This document shows positions 26,446 through 36,004 of a stretch of DNA of 64,000 nt, in pieces. The stretch's first letter is position 1; each line of letters begins with the position of its first letter. The DNA comes from an uncultured Chloroflexales bacterium. GTDB lineage: Bacteria > Chloroflexota > Chloroflexia > Chloroflexales > Chloroflexaceae. The stretch spans positions 1 through 64,000 of the forward strand of contig CAKZSI010000077.1 in NCBI GenBank assembly GCA_937918935.1, read 5' to 3'. Below the pieces are notes generated by a model that saw only the letters and a program-made list of their open reading frames with translations, was not told the DNA's origin and did no database searches. The translations under genes were made by a program, and so were the position numbers.

Positions 26446-26813
26446 GCATGAAAAGGATCTCTAAATGTGTGTAGATTTCCTAAAAAACACTGACTCATTC
26501 TTCATTTTTCCGATAGTCTTATTGCTGCCACGAGACTTCGTCCCGACGCGAGGGCTGTGGCCCCCGGGATTTTTCGTTCCGGTGCGGCTTCGCCGTAGCG
26601 TAGCGAGAACGGGTCTTTCAGAGGGGCGAAACTCCTGCGAGCCTCCCCTGCTGCTGCCACACCCGTGATCCGGTTGCCCCTCGGCATCGCGTATGGTTAT
26701 GATATGCTTTATACTAAGAACCGGATACCACAGGTGCAGCCGACCGACGCATCCCGCGCCCCGGACCATCCTGGCCGACCCGATGCGACAGAGCCGGAAT
26801 ATCGAGGAATGCG
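26446..26813. other. Noncoding stretch before the SpoIIE-like gene
   Basis: About 370 bp without a convincing gene. The first ~75 bp are unusually AT-rich for this window (TTCATTTTTCCGATAG region); 26540-26640 has short inverted words such as GAGGGCTGTGGCCCCCGGG. A TATACT at 26710-26715 may be the -10 for the gene at 26814. A short structured RNA is possible but not recognised. Confidence 0.4.
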
Positions 26814-27575
26814 ATGCTTGAAATTGAAGTTGCTGTCGCCAAAGTGGCTCACCACGGCAGTGGCGAGAGTGGCGATACCCTGGAGATGATCGAGCGGCCC
26901 GGCGGCGGCTTCTCGTTTGTGCTGATTGATGGCGAGGGGACCGGTCGCGGCGCCAAGACGCTCAGCAATCTCCTTGCTACCCGCGCGATCACCCTGCTGA
27001 AAGATGGCGCGCGTGATGGCGCCGTCGCCCGCGCCGTGCATGACTATCTGTATACCTACCGCGCCGGCCAGGTGGCCGCGACCTTGAACATTCTGTCGGT
27101 GGATTATCAGAGCGGCAAGATCTTGATGTCGCGCAATAACCCGGCGCCGTTCTTTGTCATTACTCCCCAGGGCTTGCATAGCTACAGTGAGCCTTCCACG
27201 CCTATCGGTCTCCAGCCAATGACCAGACCGATCATCACCGAATTGCCGGTTGAACCGTACACCTACATCGTGGTTTTCACCGATGGACTAACCCGCGCTG
27301 GCGAACGTTACGGTGAGGACCTGGCCCTGGGTAACTTTCTCTCCGGCTGGCCTGCCGCAGATGGGCGCTCGGCCAGCGAATTGACCGAGGAGTTGTTGCG
27401 CCGGGCGCTGGAACTGGATCGCGGCGAACCAGCCGATGATATGAGTATTCTGACTATGGCTGTGCTTCCGCGCCCGGCGACGCTCAAGGTCCGCCGACTC
27501 AGGGCCAGTCTGCCCTTCGAGGCCCCGACAGGGCCCGCCCCCGATGTGCGCGCCGCTGATGCTGATGAGGGTTGA
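26814..27575 (+). CDS. SpoIIE/PP2C-type serine/threonine phosphatase
   Basis: A 253-residue protein made almost entirely of a SpoIIE-like PP2C phosphatase domain. Metal-binding acidic residues appear in VLIDGEGTGRGA and EPADDMSILTMAV, with GKILMSRNNPAPFFV and YIVVFTDGLTRAG between, as in RsbU/SpoIIE proteins that dephosphorylate anti-anti-sigma factors. GAGGA lies 5-6 nt before the ATG. No STAS or anti-sigma gene is adjacent; the next gene, for an LCP protein, starts 9 bp after its stop. It lacks sensor domains, so input must come from a partner protein. The C-terminal 40 residues are Pro/Ala-rich. Confidence 0.85.
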   Translation: MLEIEVAVAKVAHHGSGESGDTLEMIERPGGGFSFVLIDGEGTGRGAKTLSNLLATRAITLLKDGARDGAVARAVHDYLYTYRAGQVAATLNILSVDYQSGKILMSRNNPAPFFVITPQGLHSYSEPSTPIGLQPMTRPIITELPVEPYTYIVVFTDGLTRAGERYGEDLALGNFLSGWPAADGRSASELTEELLRRALELDRGEPADDMSILTMAVLPRPATLKVRRLRASLPFEAPTGPAPDVRAADADEG

Positions 27576-27584
27576 CGTCGGCCT

Positions 27585-29000
27585 ATGAAACCGCCCTTCT
27601 CTCCTGGACGGCGCCCCTATCGCACGGCGCGCGAACGGGTAGCGGCCCGGCGCGCGGCACGGGGCCAGCTTGCGCCTCGACGGAAGTCGCTGGTGCTTTC
27701 TGGCGTGGCACTGCTGCTGGTCACGCTCCTTATCGTTGGCCTCTGGAGCTGGATCCGCGGTACGCTACGCGCCTTTCAGCAGGAGGATCCCCGCCAGTCT
27801 GTCACTGATACCGGCAGAGCGGCCTTCGATGCCGGGGCGCTGCCCCAGGATCTGCGTGAGCCGTTCAATGTTCTGCTCATCGGGGTTGATCGCCGTCCCG
27901 ACCCCGAAGAAGGCGCACGCAGCGATACCCTGATCCTCGTTCACGTGAACCCTGCCGGGGGGTGGGCCGGGATGCTCTCCATTCCCCGCGACTCGGTGGT
28001 ACAGATCCCTGGTCTGGGGACAGCCAAGATCAATGCCGCCTACGCCCACGGCTTCAATAACCCCGAGGCGCTCTACGGCCCCGGCGTCACTCCCGAGGCC
28101 GCCGGAGGCGCTCTGGCCGCCGAGACGGTGGCCGGGTTTCTCGGTGTCGAGGTGGATTACATCGCCCAGGTTGATTTTCATGGCTTCCAGCGTCTGGTGG
28201 ATACCCTCGGCGGCATCCCGATCAATGTCGAGCGACCGATCTTCGACGCTACCTATCCCTCCGAGGACTACGGCTACGAGCGCCTCTACATTCCCGCCGG
28301 TTTGCAGGTGATGAACGGCGATCTGGCCCTGCGTTACGCCCGCACGCGCCACGCTTCCAGCGACTTCGACCGTTCGCAACGTCAGCAACAGGTGCTCCGG
28401 GCCATTCTGCACGAGGTGCGCGCCCGCGGTTTGCTGAGCCAGGCTGCGCTGCTCCCCGAGCTGGTGCGCGATCTGCAGGAGAGTGTCAGTACGACGCTGC
28501 CTCTCAGCGATCTCAATACCCTGCGTGGCCTGGCCACCCTGGCCCGGCGCCTGGATGCTGAACGTATTCTTACCCTGAGCATCAATCCCGATGATGTGGG
28601 CATCGTCTGGGAGAGCGGTTCGGATATCTACTGGGACCCGGCCGACGTGGCCGCTCAGGTGGCACGGCTACAGGCTGGTCCGGACGGCGCAGTTGAACAG
28701 GCGCGCGTTCAGGTGCTCAACGGCGCCGGCGTGCCCGGCCTGGCGGGACGGGTGACGGCCAGGCTGGCGGCGCAGGGCTTTAGCCTGGCAGCCCCCGACG
28801 ACGCTCCCCGCGTCTACGAGCGTAGCCAGTTGATCGATTACCGGGGACGTCCCAGGACCCTGCGCCGCCTCGTTGAGACGCTCGGCCTGGACCCCGGCGA
28901 TGTCTATACTGTGCCACCGGCAGGTTCGCCTCCGGGTGGTGAGGCGGACCTGGTGCTCATTCTGGGGGAGAATTATCGTCCGGCGTGGGCTGGTGAGTAG
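27585..29000 (+). CDS. LytR-CpsA-Psr family cell-envelope protein
   Basis: A 471-residue protein with a basic cytoplasmic N-terminus, one membrane helix (residues ~35-60), an LCP domain (residues ~85-300: NVLLIGVDRRPD, SDTLILVHVNP, MLSIPRDSVV, KINAAYAHG, LRYARTRHASSDFDRSQRQQ) and a LytR_C domain (residues ~365-470: VQVLNGAGVPGLAGRV). LCP enzymes attach glycopolymers to the cell wall or to other carriers. It starts 9 bp after the phosphatase gene and lacks its own ribosome site, so translation is probably coupled. The conserved Arg and Asp residues of the pyrophosphate-lipid pocket are in place. Confidence 0.92.
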   Translation: MKPPFSPGRRPYRTARERVAARRAARGQLAPRRKSLVLSGVALLLVTLLIVGLWSWIRGTLRAFQQEDPRQSVTDTGRAAFDAGALPQDLREPFNVLLIGVDRRPDPEEGARSDTLILVHVNPAGGWAGMLSIPRDSVVQIPGLGTAKINAAYAHGFNNPEALYGPGVTPEAAGGALAAETVAGFLGVEVDYIAQVDFHGFQRLVDTLGGIPINVERPIFDATYPSEDYGYERLYIPAGLQVMNGDLALRYARTRHASSDFDRSQRQQQVLRAILHEVRARGLLSQAALLPELVRDLQESVSTTLPLSDLNTLRGLATLARRLDAERILTLSINPDDVGIVWESGSDIYWDPADVAAQVARLQAGPDGAVEQARVQVLNGAGVPGLAGRVTARLAAQGFSLAAPDDAPRVYERSQLIDYRGRPRTLRRLVETLGLDPGDVYTVPPAGSPPGGEADLVLILGENYRPAWAGE

Positions 29001-29015
29001 CTCTGTCTCTTCGAC

Positions 29016-29052
29016 GCGAGACACGGGGCAACCAGGTTGCCCCGTGTCTCGC
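29016..29052. terminator. 37-bp palindrome after the LCP gene
   Basis: GCGAGACACGGGGCAACC (29016-29033) and its exact complement (29035-29052) flank a single A. It carries the dispersed GGGGCAACC-A-GGTTGCCCC core. With a one-base centre the RNA hairpin must open a few pairs to form a loop; it may serve as a terminator for the operon. Confidence 0.6.
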
Positions 29053-29200
29053 CGGGTGCCACTGTGGGGGCAGTGCCGTTCGAATACTGATGTGCAGGCG
29101 CAAGAGGAAACCGGGCGCCTTTCCTCGGGGGGTGAATGCCGCGAACGGCAAAATGCCTGCGAAACCTTGTCTTCGTCAAAAAAACGCCATACTGTTCCCG

Positions 29201-29986
29201 CTACAACGGCAGACGATCGAGGAACTCGAGCAGCGCCGCGTTGAAGGCCTCAGGTTGCTCCAGATTGCTCAGATGGCCCGCGCCGGCAATGCGCCTGAGT
29301 GTGGCGCCGGGCAGCGCCGCCGCCAGACGCTCGGCCTCGGCGGGCGGCGTCAGACCGTCCTCCTCGCCCACGATCACCAGCACTGGAACGTCAATGCCGG
29401 GCAGATCGGGGCCGGAGTCGACTCGCGCGGCCATACCGCGCAGGGCGCCCGCGATGCCATCGGGGCCGTTGGCCGTGATCAGTCTTCGTAGCGTGTCGCG
29501 CACCTCCGGCGTGGCGCCTGCCGCGACCAGATTGGGGATCATCTTGTCAGCAATTGCCCCGGCGCCCTGCTCTTCGGCCAGGCGCGCGTTGGTTTCACGG
29601 GTTGCGCGTCCTTCGTCGCTATCAGCGCCAGCGCGCGTGTCGGCCAGAACGATGGCCGCCACCTTGTCGCGGTGGCGGCGCCAGAAGGCGAAGGCTATGT
29701 ATCCACCCATCGAGAGGCCCACCACTACCGCTCGCGGCACCCCCAGGTGTTCTAGCAAGGCCGCCGCGTCATCGGCCAGCGTATCCATCAGATAGGGACC
29801 AGGAGGCGCGTCGCTACCTCCAAAACCCCGCAGGTCCGGCGCGATAACCCGATAGCGATCCCGCAACGCCTCGATCTGCGGCTGCCACATCTCCGCGCTC
29901 AGCGGAAAGGCGTGTAAGAGCAGCACCGCCGGTCCCCTCCCGATGTCATCGAAGCGCACGCGGATCCCGTTGAGGTTGGCCTCCAT
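29201..29986 (-). CDS. Alpha/beta-fold hydrolase
   Basis: A 261-residue enzyme with a complete alpha/beta hydrolase set: oxyanion region LLLHAFPLSAEMW, DLRGFGGSD, nucleophile elbow GLSMGGYIA, acid in VGEEDGLTPP and base in GAGHLSNLEQP. Closest in wording to 3-oxoadipate enol-lactonase and related esterases, but no neighbouring pathway gene supports that. AAGGAGAGG lies 5 nt upstream of the ATG. It is convergent with the LCP gene and divergent from the radical SAM gene at 30034. Confidence 0.88.
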   Translation of the reverse strand: MEANLNGIRVRFDDIGRGPAVLLLHAFPLSAEMWQPQIEALRDRYRVIAPDLRGFGGSDAPPGPYLMDTLADDAAALLEHLGVPRAVVVGLSMGGYIAFAFWRRHRDKVAAIVLADTRAGADSDEGRATRETNARLAEEQGAGAIADKMIPNLVAAGATPEVRDTLRRLITANGPDGIAGALRGMAARVDSGPDLPGIDVPVLVIVGEEDGLTPPAEAERLAAALPGATLRRIAGAGHLSNLEQPEAFNAALLEFLDRLPL

Positions 29987-30033
29987 GCGATCCTCTCCTT
30001 CGTTACATCCTCTTACGGTACAATATACCCGTC

Positions 30034-31207
30034 ATGGACCTCGACGCCAGACTCGATCTGCTGGCCGATGCAGCGCGCTACGACCTCTGCGCCTCTCTTG
30101 CCCCGCCGGGACGGCGCTTTACGTCGCGGACCGCCGCCGGGGCTGCCCTGGACGACGGCGGCACTACCCGCCGGGCACAACCACTATTCCGAGTGCTGAC
30201 GAGCAGCATTTGCAACTGGAACTGCGCCTACTGCCCGTTACGGGCAGCCAGTGATGGCCCACGCGCCAGCCTTGAGCCGGAGGAACTGGCCGCCGCCTTT
30301 TTGCCCCGCTACCACGCTGGCGCAGTGCAAGGCCTCTTTGTTGCCACCGCCGTGCACGACGATGTCGGCGCCGCCATCGGGCGTATGCTCGACGGGGTCG
30401 AGACGCTGCGCGTGAAGCACGCCTACGACGGCTACGTGCACATCAAACTGTTGCCCGGGGTCTCCTTTTCCGATCTTGAGCGGGCCGCGCGTCTTGCCGA
30501 TCGGCTCAGCCTCAATCTCGAGGCGCCCTCCGCCGAGCATTTGCGGCGCATCTCCCCGGAGCGCCAGTGGCATACCGACCTGATCGAACGCCTGCGCTGG
30601 GCCCGCGAGTGGCAGCGGACCGGCGGGCTGCCCGCGGGTATGGCCACCCAGTTCGTGGTGGGCGCCGCTGGCGAGCATGATCGTGATTTGCTGGCGACCA
30701 GCGCATGGCTCTACCGTGAGCCTGGGTTGCGCCGGATCTACTTCGGGGCCTTCCAGCCCATCCCCGGCACGCCCCTTGCGGAAACTCCCCCTACGCCCCT
30801 GGTGCGGGTCCGGCGCCTGCAACAGGCTGACTGGATGCTGCGCAGCTACGGCTTTTCGCCGGCTGAATTGCCCTTCGACGCCACGGGCAACCTGCCCCTG
30901 CACCTCGATCCCAAACTTGCATGGGCCATGGTCAACCCTGACTGCTTCCCGGTGGAACTGAACACCGCCGATCCCGAGCAACTGCTGCGCGTGCCGGGCC
31001 TGGGCTCGCTCAGCGTTGCCCGCATCGTGCGTCTGCGCCAGTTGCACCCCTTTTCGCAAGTTGCGCCACCTCACCAGCCTTGGCTCGCATGCGGCCCGCG
31101 CGCGCGACTTTGTCACCCTCGATGGACGCTTCTTCGGGCGAACGCCCGCCGAACTGGCGCGCCTCTATGCACCTCGGCCCCTTGTTGAGCAATTACCCCT
31201 CTTCTGA
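30034..31207 (+). CDS. Radical SAM protein with C-terminal helix-hairpin-helix, frameshifted near its end
   Basis: The open frame has the radical SAM cluster motif CNWNCAYC after VLTSSI, then a TIM-barrel domain, then a helix-hairpin-helix LNTADPEQLLRVPGLGSLSV. This matches the putative DNA modification/repair radical SAM family. After residue 340 (LHPF) the frame loses similarity and ends at 31188. Skipping one T in the run TTTT at 31051-31054 restores RKLRHLTSLGSHAARARDF and a natural end LVEQLPLF at 31205, giving 390 residues. Thus a +1 insertion, a sequencing error or slippage affects the C-terminus. TACAAT at 30019-30024 lies only 9 nt before the ATG and there is no ribosome site, suggesting a leaderless mRNA. 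Confidence 0.82.
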
Positions 31208-31333
31208 TACGAAAACAGGCGTCGGATGGGATGCGAGGGTCTGCTGGTTACCACACCGATTGTGGAAGGTAGTTTGATTTCGGGAGAGACAGGATCTCAC
31301 GCGGGCGCCCTGCAAAACCACGGTGGTGAGCCA

Positions 31334-32407
31334 TCAGGACAGTCCCAGCACCTCCCGCAGGGCGGCGATAAAGCCCCGATTCTGCTCTTCCGTGCCGAAG
31401 GAAACCCGGATGACCCCCGGTACGCCCCAGCCCGCCAGCGGCGTTACGGTGAAGCCACGGGCGCTCAGGGCCTCGCTCACTGCCGCGTCGTCACCCACCG
31501 GCACAGCGACGAAGTTCGTCCGGCTGGGGATCGGCGCCAGTCCCATGGCCTCCAGTTCGCGCATAAAGAAGGTCCGACAACGGTCGGCATATGCGCGGCT
31601 ACGGGCCACGTGCTCGTCGTCCTCCAGCGCGGCCAGACCGGCAAGCTGGGCCAGAAGGTTGACATTAAAGGTTGGTCTGGCCCGTTCGAGGTAGGCGATC
31701 ACCTCGGGGTGGCCATAGGCGTAGCCCAGACGCAGCCCGGCCAGGCCGTAGATCTTGGCGAAGGTGCGTAGCAGGATCAGGTTTGGCCGCCCGGCGCGGA
31801 CCTCGGGCAGCAGGTCGGGGTAGTCGGGGCCGGCGGCGAACTCCACATAGGCTTCATCCATCACGATGAGCACATCGTCGGGCACACGCCGCACAAAGGC
31901 GAAAACCTCGGCGGCATCTACGGCTGTGCCGGTGGGATTGTTGGGGTTGCACACGAACACCAGCCGGGTGCGGGGGGTAATCGCCGCCGCCATCCGCGCC
32001 AGGTCGTACGTATAGGCCTGTAGCGGCGTCCGCACCGGCGTGGCGCCCATTTCCAGCGTGCGCAGCAGGTAACTGATGAACGTGCCCTCAGCCAGCACGA
32101 CCTCGTCGCCCGGCTCGAGAAATGCCAGACAGAGCAGCAGGATCAACTCGTCGGAACCGTTGCTACAGGTCACGTGGGCCACGTCCAGACCGGCCCTGGC
32201 GGCGAGGGCCTGCCGCAGGGCCAGACTGGCCGAGTCAGGGTAGCGGTGCACCCGGCCGATTGCCGTCTGGAGCGCCGCTATGGCCTTCGGCGAAGGACCG
32301 AGGGGGTTTTCGTTCGACGACAACTTGACCACCGCTGTGGCTGGCCCCCCCAGCAGCCTGGCCGGCTTGTAGGCAGGCAGTCCACGAATGTGCTCTTTAA
32401 AACGCAT
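31334..32407 (-). CDS. hisC: Histidinol-phosphate aminotransferase
   Basis: A 357-residue PLP enzyme converting imidazole-acetol phosphate and glutamate to histidinol phosphate in histidine synthesis. Motifs: KLSSNENPLGPSPKA, CNPNNPTGTAVD, the cofactor Lys in LRTFAKIYGLAGLRLGY and a late Arg in VIRVSFGTEEQN. The ATG at 32407 is supported by AAGAAGGAAG upstream. No other his genes are nearby, and related enzymes also act on aromatic amino acids, so the role could be broader. It sits alone between the radical SAM gene and the sensor kinase, with a dispersed palindrome upstream. Confidence 0.87.
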   Translation of the reverse strand: MRFKEHIRGLPAYKPARLLGGPATAVVKLSSNENPLGPSPKAIAALQTAIGRVHRYPDSASLALRQALAARAGLDVAHVTCSNGSDELILLLCLAFLEPGDEVVLAEGTFISYLLRTLEMGATPVRTPLQAYTYDLARMAAAITPRTRLVFVCNPNNPTGTAVDAAEVFAFVRRVPDDVLIVMDEAYVEFAAGPDYPDLLPEVRAGRPNLILLRTFAKIYGLAGLRLGYAYGHPEVIAYLERARPTFNVNLLAQLAGLAALEDDEHVARSRAYADRCRTFFMRELEAMGLAPIPSRTNFVAVPVGDDAAVSEALSARGFTVTPLAGWGVPGVIRVSFGTEEQNRGFIAALREVLGLS

Positions 32408-32434
32408 ACGCTTCCTTCTTCCCTGATCGAAAGC

Positions 32435-32455
32435 GGGGGAAACCAGGTTTCCCCC
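32435..32455. repeat. Dispersed palindrome between the sensor kinase and hisC
   Basis: GGGGGAAACC-A-GGTTTCCCCC, a 21-bp version of the consensus, lies after the kinase stop and before the hisC start (both minus strand). Confidence 0.65.
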
Positions 32456-32516
32456 GACCCCTGCCCGCCGGGACCCGCGGTGGGTCAACGGACGCCCCTA
32501 CCGACAGGCAACCAGA

Positions 32517-34814
32517 TCATCCCTCACTGTTCTGACTTGCCGGCGCTTCCTGGTCTGACTTCTGCTGCAACGGCAGGGTGAACACGAAGCTGCTCCCGGC
32601 GTCTTCAACGCTTTCCACCCAGATCCGCCCACCGTGCATCTGTACAAACTGCCGGCTGAGATAGAGACCGAGACCGAGACCCTCGGCGCGGCTGTTGCGC
32701 CCCCGGTAATAGCGCTGGAACAGACGCGTTTGCTGCTCGGGGGGGATGCCGACGCCTTGATTCGTCACCCGCACAAGAACCCCGGGGCCGCCGAGCGCCC
32801 GCGCCTCATCGTTTTCGGCATCAAGCAGCCGCAGGCTGACCGTGATCTCGCTCTCGGGGGGACTGTACTTGATCGCGTTTCCGATCAGATTGGTCAACAC
32901 CTGTTTGATCCGCAGCGAGTCGCACTCGACGAAGAGATCCTCGGTGTCATGCAGCAGCGCGAGGGTGCGGTTTCCGGCCGCGGGGCGCTGCTGATCGAGC
33001 ACCTGAGTCGCCAGGTTCAAGAGGTTCACCCGCTGGATCTGCAGATCGAGTTGCCCGGCATCGATGCGTGAGACATCGAGCAGGTTGTCTACCATACGCA
33101 GCATATGCGTCACCTGCTGCGACAGGATGGTCAGACCGTGGAGATCGCGGGGGTCGGCTTCACTGCGCTGCTGCTCGCGGCGCAGCAGCAGGTCGGCGTA
33201 GGAGCGCACGGCAGCGAGGGGGCTACGCAGTTCGTGGGCAGCCACGGCGAGGAACTCGTCCTTGGCCCGTTCGAGTTTCTGGCTGGTTGTCACATCGCGG
33301 AAGACGACCACGGCGCCCTCGATCGCGCCATCGTCGGCGCGGGTGGGCGCCCCGGAGAAGCTCATCACGGTCTCGTCGCCGCTGGCGCCGCGGAGGATCA
33401 GGCGATAGTCCTGGAACACCTCGCCGGCGAGCGCCCGCGCGAAGGGCAGTTGTTCGAGACCAAGAGGCCGGCCCTCCATATCGCGCATGCGGTAAAAATC
33501 GGGCATCTCGGCAAGAGGTTGCTCGAAGGGCAACGAGTCGAGGCCGAGCAACGTGAGCGCGGCGTCGTTGGCCATTGCCAGACGGCCACGCGCATCGCAG
33601 AGCAACACCCCTTCGGCGATTGAGGCGATCACCGTGTTGAGTTTGCGCCGCTCGCTCTGACTATCGGCGTAGAGGCGCACGTTGGCGATGGCAAAGCCGA
33701 CCTGGTTGCAGATCGGCATCAGCATCTCTTTATCCGCGTGCCGGCTCAGGTCACAGTCGCTGTACAGCGCCAGCACCCCCGCCACCGTGCCACCCGCCAG
33801 CAAGGGAAAGTAGGCGCAGGAGTTCAGGCCATGGCTGAGAAAGACCCCTTCGCCACGCTCTTCGAGCAACGGACGCTGCATCGGTTGGCCGTAATGCACC
33901 ACCTCGGCGAACGGCGCCTCGGCCGTGGGAAGGCGCCTGAGCGCCTCGACACAGTCCGGCGGCAGGCCATGCTGCGCGGCGAGATCGAGCCGATCAAGGG
34001 CCGGTTCACGGAGGAGCAGCGCGCCGCGCGTACCGGGCAGCAGATTCACCACCACGTCGAGCACGCTGCGCACCATATCATCGAGGTCAGCGGCTGTGGA
34101 AATGGCGGTGACCACCGCGTCGAAGGCCTTCAGGCGCCGCTCATTCCGCTGGGCCTCGGCGTACAACTGCGCGTTCTTGAGCGCCGACGCGACGAGGTTG
34201 GCAAAGGTTTGCAACATCGGCAGATCGGCGCGTTCGAGAGGTCGCCACGTTGCTTCGGTAGTGGCGCCAAGATTGAGTAGTTCCAGCACGCCGAGCGTCT
34301 CGGCGCCCACGCGAAGGGGAACTGCGACGACGGTCAGATTGCGCGGCAACTGTTCACCCAGTTGCTGGAAGAGAGCAGCGTTGGTTGACGTGGAAGCGAC
34401 CTGCTCCGTGGTGGCCCGGTAGCCCAGCGGCGTTTCAACGAACTGCGGCTCCAGGCGTTGGAAGGCCAGCCCGGCGATGCCCTCACCCGAGCGCAACGAA
34501 GACGCGGCCAGCAATTGCGCCGTCTGCGGCTCCAGCGGCAGTCCTGCCACGGAACTGGGGCGCAGGCGGCCATTCTGGTTGATCCACAGAATGCCCGCCT
34601 GCACCGAGGGCAACGCCTTGATCAGGTGCGCCACCAGACCGGCCCGAATCTCCTGCGGGTCTAGAACGGCGACCAGATAAGAAGAGAGTTGCAGCAGGCT
34701 GCTGACCTGGTCGGTCGTTGTCGCCGGGTGAGGCGCGGGACGCTGAGGTGTGGATGGGGCCTGTGCCGCGCGCGCCCGCCGCTCGCGCCGCCGGGTCGGC
34801 TGCCGTTCGGTCAT
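32517..34814 (-). CDS. Soluble sensor histidine kinase with two GAF domains and a PAS domain
   Basis: A 765-residue kinase without membrane segments. After a basic, proline-rich N-terminus come GAF-like domains at ~40-215 and ~225-385, a PAS domain at ~390-510 (IASIAEGVLLCDARGRLAMA), a HisKA domain with the phospho-acceptor in AAHELRSPLAAVRSYADLL, and a HATPase domain (NLIGNAIKYSPPES, VGIPPEQQ, GLGLGLYLSRQF, VFTLPL). It should sense a soluble ligand or redox state. Its ATG is 3 bp after the epimerase stop, so the two genes form an operon, yet no response regulator is adjacent, which marks it as an orphan kinase. Confidence 0.92.
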   Translation of the reverse strand: MTERQPTRRRERRARAAQAPSTPQRPAPHPATTTDQVSSLLQLSSYLVAVLDPQEIRAGLVAHLIKALPSVQAGILWINQNGRLRPSSVAGLPLEPQTAQLLAASSLRSGEGIAGLAFQRLEPQFVETPLGYRATTEQVASTSTNAALFQQLGEQLPRNLTVVAVPLRVGAETLGVLELLNLGATTEATWRPLERADLPMLQTFANLVASALKNAQLYAEAQRNERRLKAFDAVVTAISTAADLDDMVRSVLDVVVNLLPGTRGALLLREPALDRLDLAAQHGLPPDCVEALRRLPTAEAPFAEVVHYGQPMQRPLLEERGEGVFLSHGLNSCAYFPLLAGGTVAGVLALYSDCDLSRHADKEMLMPICNQVGFAIANVRLYADSQSERRKLNTVIASIAEGVLLCDARGRLAMANDAALTLLGLDSLPFEQPLAEMPDFYRMRDMEGRPLGLEQLPFARALAGEVFQDYRLILRGASGDETVMSFSGAPTRADDGAIEGAVVVFRDVTTSQKLERAKDEFLAVAAHELRSPLAAVRSYADLLLRREQQRSEADPRDLHGLTILSQQVTHMLRMVDNLLDVSRIDAGQLDLQIQRVNLLNLATQVLDQQRPAAGNRTLALLHDTEDLFVECDSLRIKQVLTNLIGNAIKYSPPESEITVSLRLLDAENDEARALGGPGVLVRVTNQGVGIPPEQQTRLFQRYYRGRNSRAEGLGLGLYLSRQFVQMHGGRIWVESVEDAGSSFVFTLPLQQKSDQEAPASQNSEG

Positions 34815-34817
34815 CGG

Positions 34818-35759
34818 TTAGCCCTCCCCTCGCAGCGACCATGCCACCGCGCGGCGCACCCCCTCCTCAAGCGCCACGCGCGGGGTGAAGCCCAGCAGTT
34901 CGCGCGCCAGGGTAATGTCGGCAACGTAGTAGGTGACTTCTCCGGGTCGCTTGACCGGTTCGACAATAATCTGCGGCTGCACCCCCAGCGTCCCGGCGAT
35001 CAGTTCGGCCAGGCGTACAAGCGTGTTGCCCTGCCCATAGGCCAGATTGATCGTCCGGTTGACTACCTCGCCCCCCAGCAGCCGCTGCATACCGCGCACG
35101 ATGCCATCCACACAATCGTCCACATACGTGAAATCCAGCACCTTTTCACGACCATAGACCGTTACCGGTTCTCCCCGGCTCAGGCGCCGAATGAAGAGCG
35201 GGATCACCCGCTCCATCCGCTCAATGTCGGTATCGTAGCGCCCGTAAACGTTGGAAAAGCGAAAGACCAGGTAGCGCAGGCCGTAGCAGCGGGCATAGGA
35301 GTAGATCAGCGCCTCGGCGGCGATCTTGGAGGCCGAGTAGGGGCTCTCGGTAAAGCTAAAATCTGCGTTGCGCTCCTCGGTGAGGTAGCGCCGGATGTCA
35401 CCATACACCTCACGCGAAGACGAGAAGATGACCGGCAGGCCGTTGGCCCGGCAGTATTCGAGCACGTTGAAGGTCAGATTGATATTCTCGAGCGCCCGGT
35501 GGGGTTGTTCAACCAGGTCGTACACCTTGGCGTTAGCCGCTAGATGCACCACGATATCGCAGGGAGGGTAGGGCGCCCCGCCGATACCGCCGCGAAACTC
35601 CCGCTGAGGGACAGCGAGATCCTGGAGCAGGGTGGGGAAGGCGCCGGTCCAGGGGTTGGGGCGGCAGTCTACGCCAAACACGCTGTGCCCATCGGCCAGC
35701 AGACGTAGCGCCAGATTCGTGCCAATCTGCCCGCTGGATCCGGTAATAAGGACGCGCAT
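34818..35759 (-). CDS. NAD-dependent sugar-nucleotide epimerase/dehydratase
   Basis: A 313-residue extended short-chain dehydrogenase. It shows the GSSGQIGTNLALRL NAD-binding loop, VVHLAANAKVYDL, the active triad Ser in FSSSREVYG and Tyr-x3-Lys in SPYSASKIAAE, FRFSNVYGRYD and DFTYVDDCVDG. This fits UDP-glucose 4-epimerase-like proteins acting on nucleotide sugars for envelope polysaccharides. The ATG at 35759 gives MRVLITG directly; a TTG two codons upstream is possible and no ribosome site is clear. It is followed at once by the sensor kinase gene. Confidence 0.88.
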   Translation of the reverse strand: MRVLITGSSGQIGTNLALRLLADGHSVFGVDCRPNPWTGAFPTLLQDLAVPQREFRGGIGGAPYPPCDIVVHLAANAKVYDLVEQPHRALENINLTFNVLEYCRANGLPVIFSSSREVYGDIRRYLTEERNADFSFTESPYSASKIAAEALIYSYARCYGLRYLVFRFSNVYGRYDTDIERMERVIPLFIRRLSRGEPVTVYGREKVLDFTYVDDCVDGIVRGMQRLLGGEVVNRTINLAYGQGNTLVRLAELIAGTLGVQPQIIVEPVKRPGEVTYYVADITLARELLGFTPRVALEEGVRRAVAWSLRGEG

Positions 35760-36004
35760 AGTCAATGAGAACGCTGGGTGTAAATCGCGCTGCAGCCAGC
35801 GGAGGGCCCTGCAACTGCCGGGGCAGGTCTCGCCGTATAGTATACCAGCTTTACGGCACAGGGCGGCTAAACCTCTGCGCCTGTTCCGCCCACCGCATGA
35901 GGAACAGGGAATAAGGGGAGACGACGCCTCCCCCTATCCCCCAGGACGGCAACGGATTGAAAAGCCCCACTCTTACGCCTGGGAACCGGGCGCCACGTGC
36001 CGGT

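Noticed and set aside
27940-27951. A second parS site, GTTCACGTGAAC in the LCP gene
   Set aside because: It lacks the flanking TGTT/AACA bases of parS and is inside a coding region; chance palindrome more likely.
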